Source: Acidobacteriota bacterium
Lineage (GTDB): Bacteria > Acidobacteriota > Terriglobia > UBA7540
Length of the DNA: 7,727 bases
Reading direction: 5' to 3'
Assembly (NCBI GenBank): GCA_021789565.1
Contig: JAJYJL010000334.1
Location: 1-7,727, forward strand
Below are positions 6,053-7,727 of this stretch, in pieces. Under the pieces are notes generated by a model, which was not told the origin of the DNA, made no database searches, and saw nothing but the letters and a program-made list of their open reading frames with translations. How positions within the stretch are numbered: the stretch's first letter is position 1; each line of letters starts with the position of its first letter. Position numbers and translations under genes: made by a program.

Positions 6053-6403
6053 TTACAGCGACTCGCTCCCCGGCGTTCGATTGGTGATGGAAGGGATGGA
6101 GAGCCTCCGCTGATTCTTCAGTGCCTCTAACGAAAGCAAAAACGCCAGCAGGCAGGCCAGATCAAGAACGAAAAATATATTCCTGGAGAGCACGACGGGC
6201 ACTACGGGATTGAACAGCACCGCAATCAGCACAAACCCCGTCGTCCAGACGTAATTCGGCCTGGAGACCGCCTGCGTGGCAACCGTCATGGCGCCCACAC
6301 AGATCAGGATGTCCAGCATGACCACTGCGCCTGCCGATGCCTGCCAGAATGCCATCAACATTAACGCAGCAACACAAACGACTTTCATGGTTTTCGTAAA
6401 CAT
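6053..6403 (-). CDS. Small integral membrane protein, DUF6804-like
   Basis: A 116-residue protein with about four hydrophobic segments (6-20, 26-45, 52-71, 75-93) and a polar C-terminal tail from 94. The segment RPNYVWTTGFVLIAVLFNPVVPV (48-70), with an FNP turn, resembles the DUF6804 group of small membrane proteins as I recall it, and no function is known for that group. It should sit in the inner membrane. I choose the ATG at 6403 because GAGG (6410-6413) lies 6 bases upstream. An in-frame ATG at 6415 adds four residues and has only a poorly spaced GGAAG. An 8-bp inverted repeat lies just upstream in the leader and could fold close to the ribosome-binding site. It is the first gene of the minus-strand block after the long gap. 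No terminator is obvious before the next small gene. Confidence 0.78.
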   Translation of the reverse strand: MFTKTMKVVCVAALMLMAFWQASAGAVVMLDILICVGAMTVATQAVSRPNYVWTTGFVLIAVLFNPVVPVVLSRNIFFVLDLACLLAFLLSLEALKNQRRLSIPSITNRTPGSESL

Positions 6404-6420
6404 CGCACACCTCATAATCT

Positions 6421-6451
6421 TCCGGCAATCGTTACATTGTCCTTTGCCGGA
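6421..6451. repeat. 8-bp inverted repeat upstream of the DUF6804-like gene
   Basis: TCCGGCAA (6421-6428) and TTGCCGGA (6444-6451) are perfect inverted repeats 15 bases apart. On the minus-strand mRNA the hairpin would end 7 bases before the GAGG ribosome-binding site of the gene starting at 6403. It could be an operator or a translation-affecting hairpin. Its outer TCCGG/CCGGA arms resemble those of the repeat at 2221-2252. Confidence 0.4.
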
Positions 6452-6745
6452 TAAGGGAGAAGACGGACTTGCCGCCCGCTAACGGACACCGAGGATTCCG
6501 AGCTAAGTTGCTGTTTGAGCAGCGATCGGGCGGAATGTGGAGTTAACAGCCTCCACGCAGTTTGCCTTCAAATGCATGGAGACACTTCGGTCGAACATAC
6601 CAACCTCTTTGCTTATCATCTAATCGGTTATCGTCTAAGAGGTACGATTGCAGGTAACCCGACTTAGTTCGGATTGTCTGGAGACCGAAAGGGAGGAAAT
6701 GTCTCATTAACCAGTGTGGGGGCAGGTACTCTGCCTGTCAAGGTA

Positions 6746-6780
6746 ATTCGTTGATGGCAACGATATTGCCTTTTGCGAAT
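6746..6780 (+). other. Nested two-part hairpin with short T run
   Basis: ATTCG and CGAAT (6746-6750, 6776-6780) enclose an inner GGCAA-CGATA-TTGCC hairpin (6756-6770) with 5-base internal loops on each side. The inner stem is followed by TTTT on the plus strand, a weak terminator-like arrangement. No plus-strand gene precedes it in the window, so if it terminates anything it would be an unannotated RNA. Confidence 0.25.
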
Positions 6781-6802
6781 CGGTCTTTCGCGCGCGTATA
6801 TA

Positions 6803-6814
6803 CCGTCCGGACGG
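6803..6814. repeat. Perfect 12-base palindrome CCGTCCGGACGG
   Basis: A perfect palindrome in the divergent gap, just after an AT-rich GTATATA. It could be an operator for a dimeric regulator. Its core GTCCGGAC shares TCCGGA with the repeat arms at 2221-2252. A palindrome of this length is expected once or twice by chance in a window of this size. Confidence 0.3.
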
Positions 6815-7192
6815 ACTCCACTCCATTTACTCCTTTATGACCTTGACTTGGCCCGCCGCTGTGTTACGATGCAATTGATCGAACATGCCAGGGAGCATAG
6901 CGAGGAGGAGGTAACAACGCTTTTCTCCGGTTCTTTTTGGCGCGATCCAAAGCTGCTTGTCCCATTGCTTTTTCTCCGACTGAGGAACCTGTTCCTGCCA
7001 GGAGTTCCGAATTCCGTTTGATCTCCTCAAGAGGCTGACTGTTTCTACGGCATCTGAACCTGATTCTGGAACTGGCCGCTGATTTGGCATTCAGACAACT
7101 GCGCTGCTGCCTCTCAAATTAGGTTTTGGGATATTGTCTGTTCCCGCCCGCACAACCATGGCGGCGGCGAAGGGCAGGCAGAAATTAACCCC

Positions 7193-7206
7193 CGGTCATA
7201 AGACCG
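7193..7206 (+). other. Small hairpin in the leader of the receiver gene
   Basis: CGGTC-ATAA-GACCG forms a perfect 5-bp stem with a 4-base loop, ending 29 bases before the ATG at 7236. It is probably within the mRNA leader. A role is not shown. Confidence 0.25.
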
Positions 7207-7225
7207 CTGAAACCCGGGAGATTGC

Positions 7226-7230
7226 GGAGG
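7226..7230 (+). promoter_or_regulatory. Ribosome-binding site that fixes the receiver start
   Basis: GGAGG lies 5 bases before the ATG at 7236. The upstream in-frame alternatives, TTG at 7134 and ATG at 7158, have no such signal. Confidence 0.75.
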
Positions 7231-7235
7231 GTCAT

Positions 7236-7664
7236 ATGCCATACCGTCACAGGCGGCAAAATCCCATCGAGCAAAAACACCTTGCCACAAAAGGCAACGT
7301 TCTCGTCGTTGACGAGGACCCTGCTGATCTGGTCTATTACCGGACAGTGCTCCAGCGCGCCGGGTGCGCGGTGGTGACCTGCGACTCATACGACGAGGCC
7401 CTGAACTGCCTCGGAGCCGAGCATTTTGACTTGGTGGTTTTAAGCCAGGGAAGTCCGGAATTCGAGGGACGCAGGGTTCTGGAAAAGGCGATTAGAATGG
7501 ACCGTGCCAGGCAGGTCCTCGTGGTGGCCCGCGTCCTGAACATGAGTTGCTACCTGGACGCCATGCACCTTGGGGCAAGAGACTATCTGGAAGAGCCGGT
7601 TCCGGAGCAGGACATGATTCGGGCCGCGGAGATGTGCCTGACGTCCCGCGCCGTCGCAGCGTGA
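7236..7664 (+). CDS. Single-domain response-regulator-like protein with degenerate receiver site
   Basis: A 142-residue protein made of one CheY-like receiver domain (about 20-137) after a basic N-terminus, with no output domain. The fold markers are clear: NVLVVDEDP (21-29) with acidic pocket D26/E27, FDLVVLSQGSPEFEGR (64-79), VLVVAR (94-99) and GARDYLEEPV (113-122). Three functional positions are changed. The phospho-acceptor Asp after the third strand is S70, the switch Thr/Ser is A98 and the invariant Lys before Pro is E120. Classical phosphorylation is therefore unlikely, and the domain probably works by protein-protein contact or as a scaffold. I recall similar SQGSP-type receivers in Acidobacteriota, so the change may be a lineage trait and not decay. 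The ATG at 7236 has GGAGG 5 bases upstream. No kinase or partner gene is in view. Confidence 0.88.
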   Translation: MPYRHRRQNPIEQKHLATKGNVLVVDEDPADLVYYRTVLQRAGCAVVTCDSYDEALNCLGAEHFDLVVLSQGSPEFEGRRVLEKAIRMDRARQVLVVARVLNMSCYLDAMHLGARDYLEEPVPEQDMIRAAEMCLTSRAVAA

Positions 7665-7727
7665 GAATCCTTCAATGGATAGAAACCGCGCCCCGCTTCT
7701 CCTCTAAGCCGACCCGCGCGCTATTTG

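Larger units (their letters stand above)
6404..7235. other. Long non-coding gap between divergent genes (832 bases)
   Basis: No open frame here has both a start signal and protein-like content. The part next to the minus-strand gene holds several inverted repeats: 6421-6451 (8 bp), 6537-6556 (6 bp, GTGGAG/CTCCAC), 6603-6643 (7 bp, 27-base loop), 6721-6735 (5 bp) and the nested pair at 6746-6780. Most 5-7-bp pairs are expected by chance at this length. A perfect 12-base palindrome is at 6803-6814. Bases 6815-7180 show no clear signal. The plus-strand promoter of the receiver gene must lie in the right-hand part, but I could not identify it. Confidence 0.5.

Noticed and set aside
6537..6735. 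Known riboswitch or catalytic RNA in the stem-rich segment
   Set aside because: Stems such as TTCGG/CCGAA (6668-6689), GAGAC/GTCTC (6681-6705) and GGCAG/CTGCC (6721-6735) are only 5 bp, mutually conflicting in part, and expected by chance. No known consensus core was recognised.
6773..7021. Plus-strand 82-codon frame in the long gap
   Set aside because: TTG start without a ribosome-binding site, no recognisable motif, and it overlaps an equally open minus-strand frame (6827-7090). The GAGGAGG near 6902-6909 has no start codon at proper distance.
6827..7090. Minus-strand 87-codon frame in the long gap
   Set aside because: No ribosome-binding site that I can see and composition not protein-like. 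A decayed gene cannot be excluded.
7134..7235. N-terminal extension of the receiver protein to a TTG at 7134
   Set aside because: The extra 34 residues lie outside the receiver fold, lack a ribosome-binding site, and GGAGG directly precedes the ATG at 7236.
1..7727. CRISPR array, tRNA, rRNA or insertion sequence
   Set aside because: No regularly spaced direct repeats, no tRNA cloverleaf or rRNA signature, no transposase frame and no terminal inverted repeats with target duplication were seen on either strand.

Overview
The window looks like a stretch of a moderately GC-rich bacterial chromosome. I favour Acidobacteriota, or a similar soil lineage. The basis is the overall style: a secreted glycoside hydrolase next to a beta-helix lipoprotein, small orphan proteins and a degenerate single-domain receiver of a type I associate with that phylum. 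No rRNA or other taxonomic marker is present, so this is inference. I found no tRNA, rRNA, CRISPR array, insertion sequence, phage gene or toxin-antitoxin pair.

Layout: eight genes lie on the minus strand and one on the plus strand. Going with minus-strand transcription, from high to low coordinates: a small DUF6804-like membrane protein (6053-6403), a 48-residue very basic protein (5797-5943), a 103-residue orphan protein (5407-5718), an AmpG-like MFS transporter (3810-5063, TTG start), a right-handed beta-helix lipoprotein (2359-3702), a secreted GH27 alpha-galactosidase (991-2166), a 66-residue protein with a CxH...CxxC zinc-finger pattern (729-929), and the N-terminal 198 residues of nicotinate phosphoribosyltransferase (1-594, running off the left edge). 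The only plus-strand gene is a single-domain receiver protein (7236-7664). An 832-base non-coding stretch (6404-7235) separates it from the divergent minus-strand block.

How the genes may work together: the transporter, beta-helix protein and alpha-galactosidase form a compact block that reads as glycan handling. The beta-helix protein would bind or cleave a polysaccharide at the membrane, GH27 would release alpha-linked galactose outside the cytoplasm, and the MFS protein would move a product. No SusC/SusD pair, regulator or intracellular sugar kinase is present, so the substrate is not fixed by the sequence. The nicotinate phosphoribosyltransferase (NAD salvage) appears to have its own promoter and to be insulated by a terminator-like hairpin. 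The three small genes at 5407-6403 share strand and modest spacing and may be one transcript of unknown role.

Several starts were moved from the longest ORF on ribosome-binding-site evidence (GH27, MFS, DUF6804-like, receiver). I see no clearly new biological system. The best leads are the receiver that lacks the phospho-acceptor Asp, switch Thr and conserved Lys, the tiny basic gene with a strong ribosome-binding site, and the long structured gap at 6404-7235.
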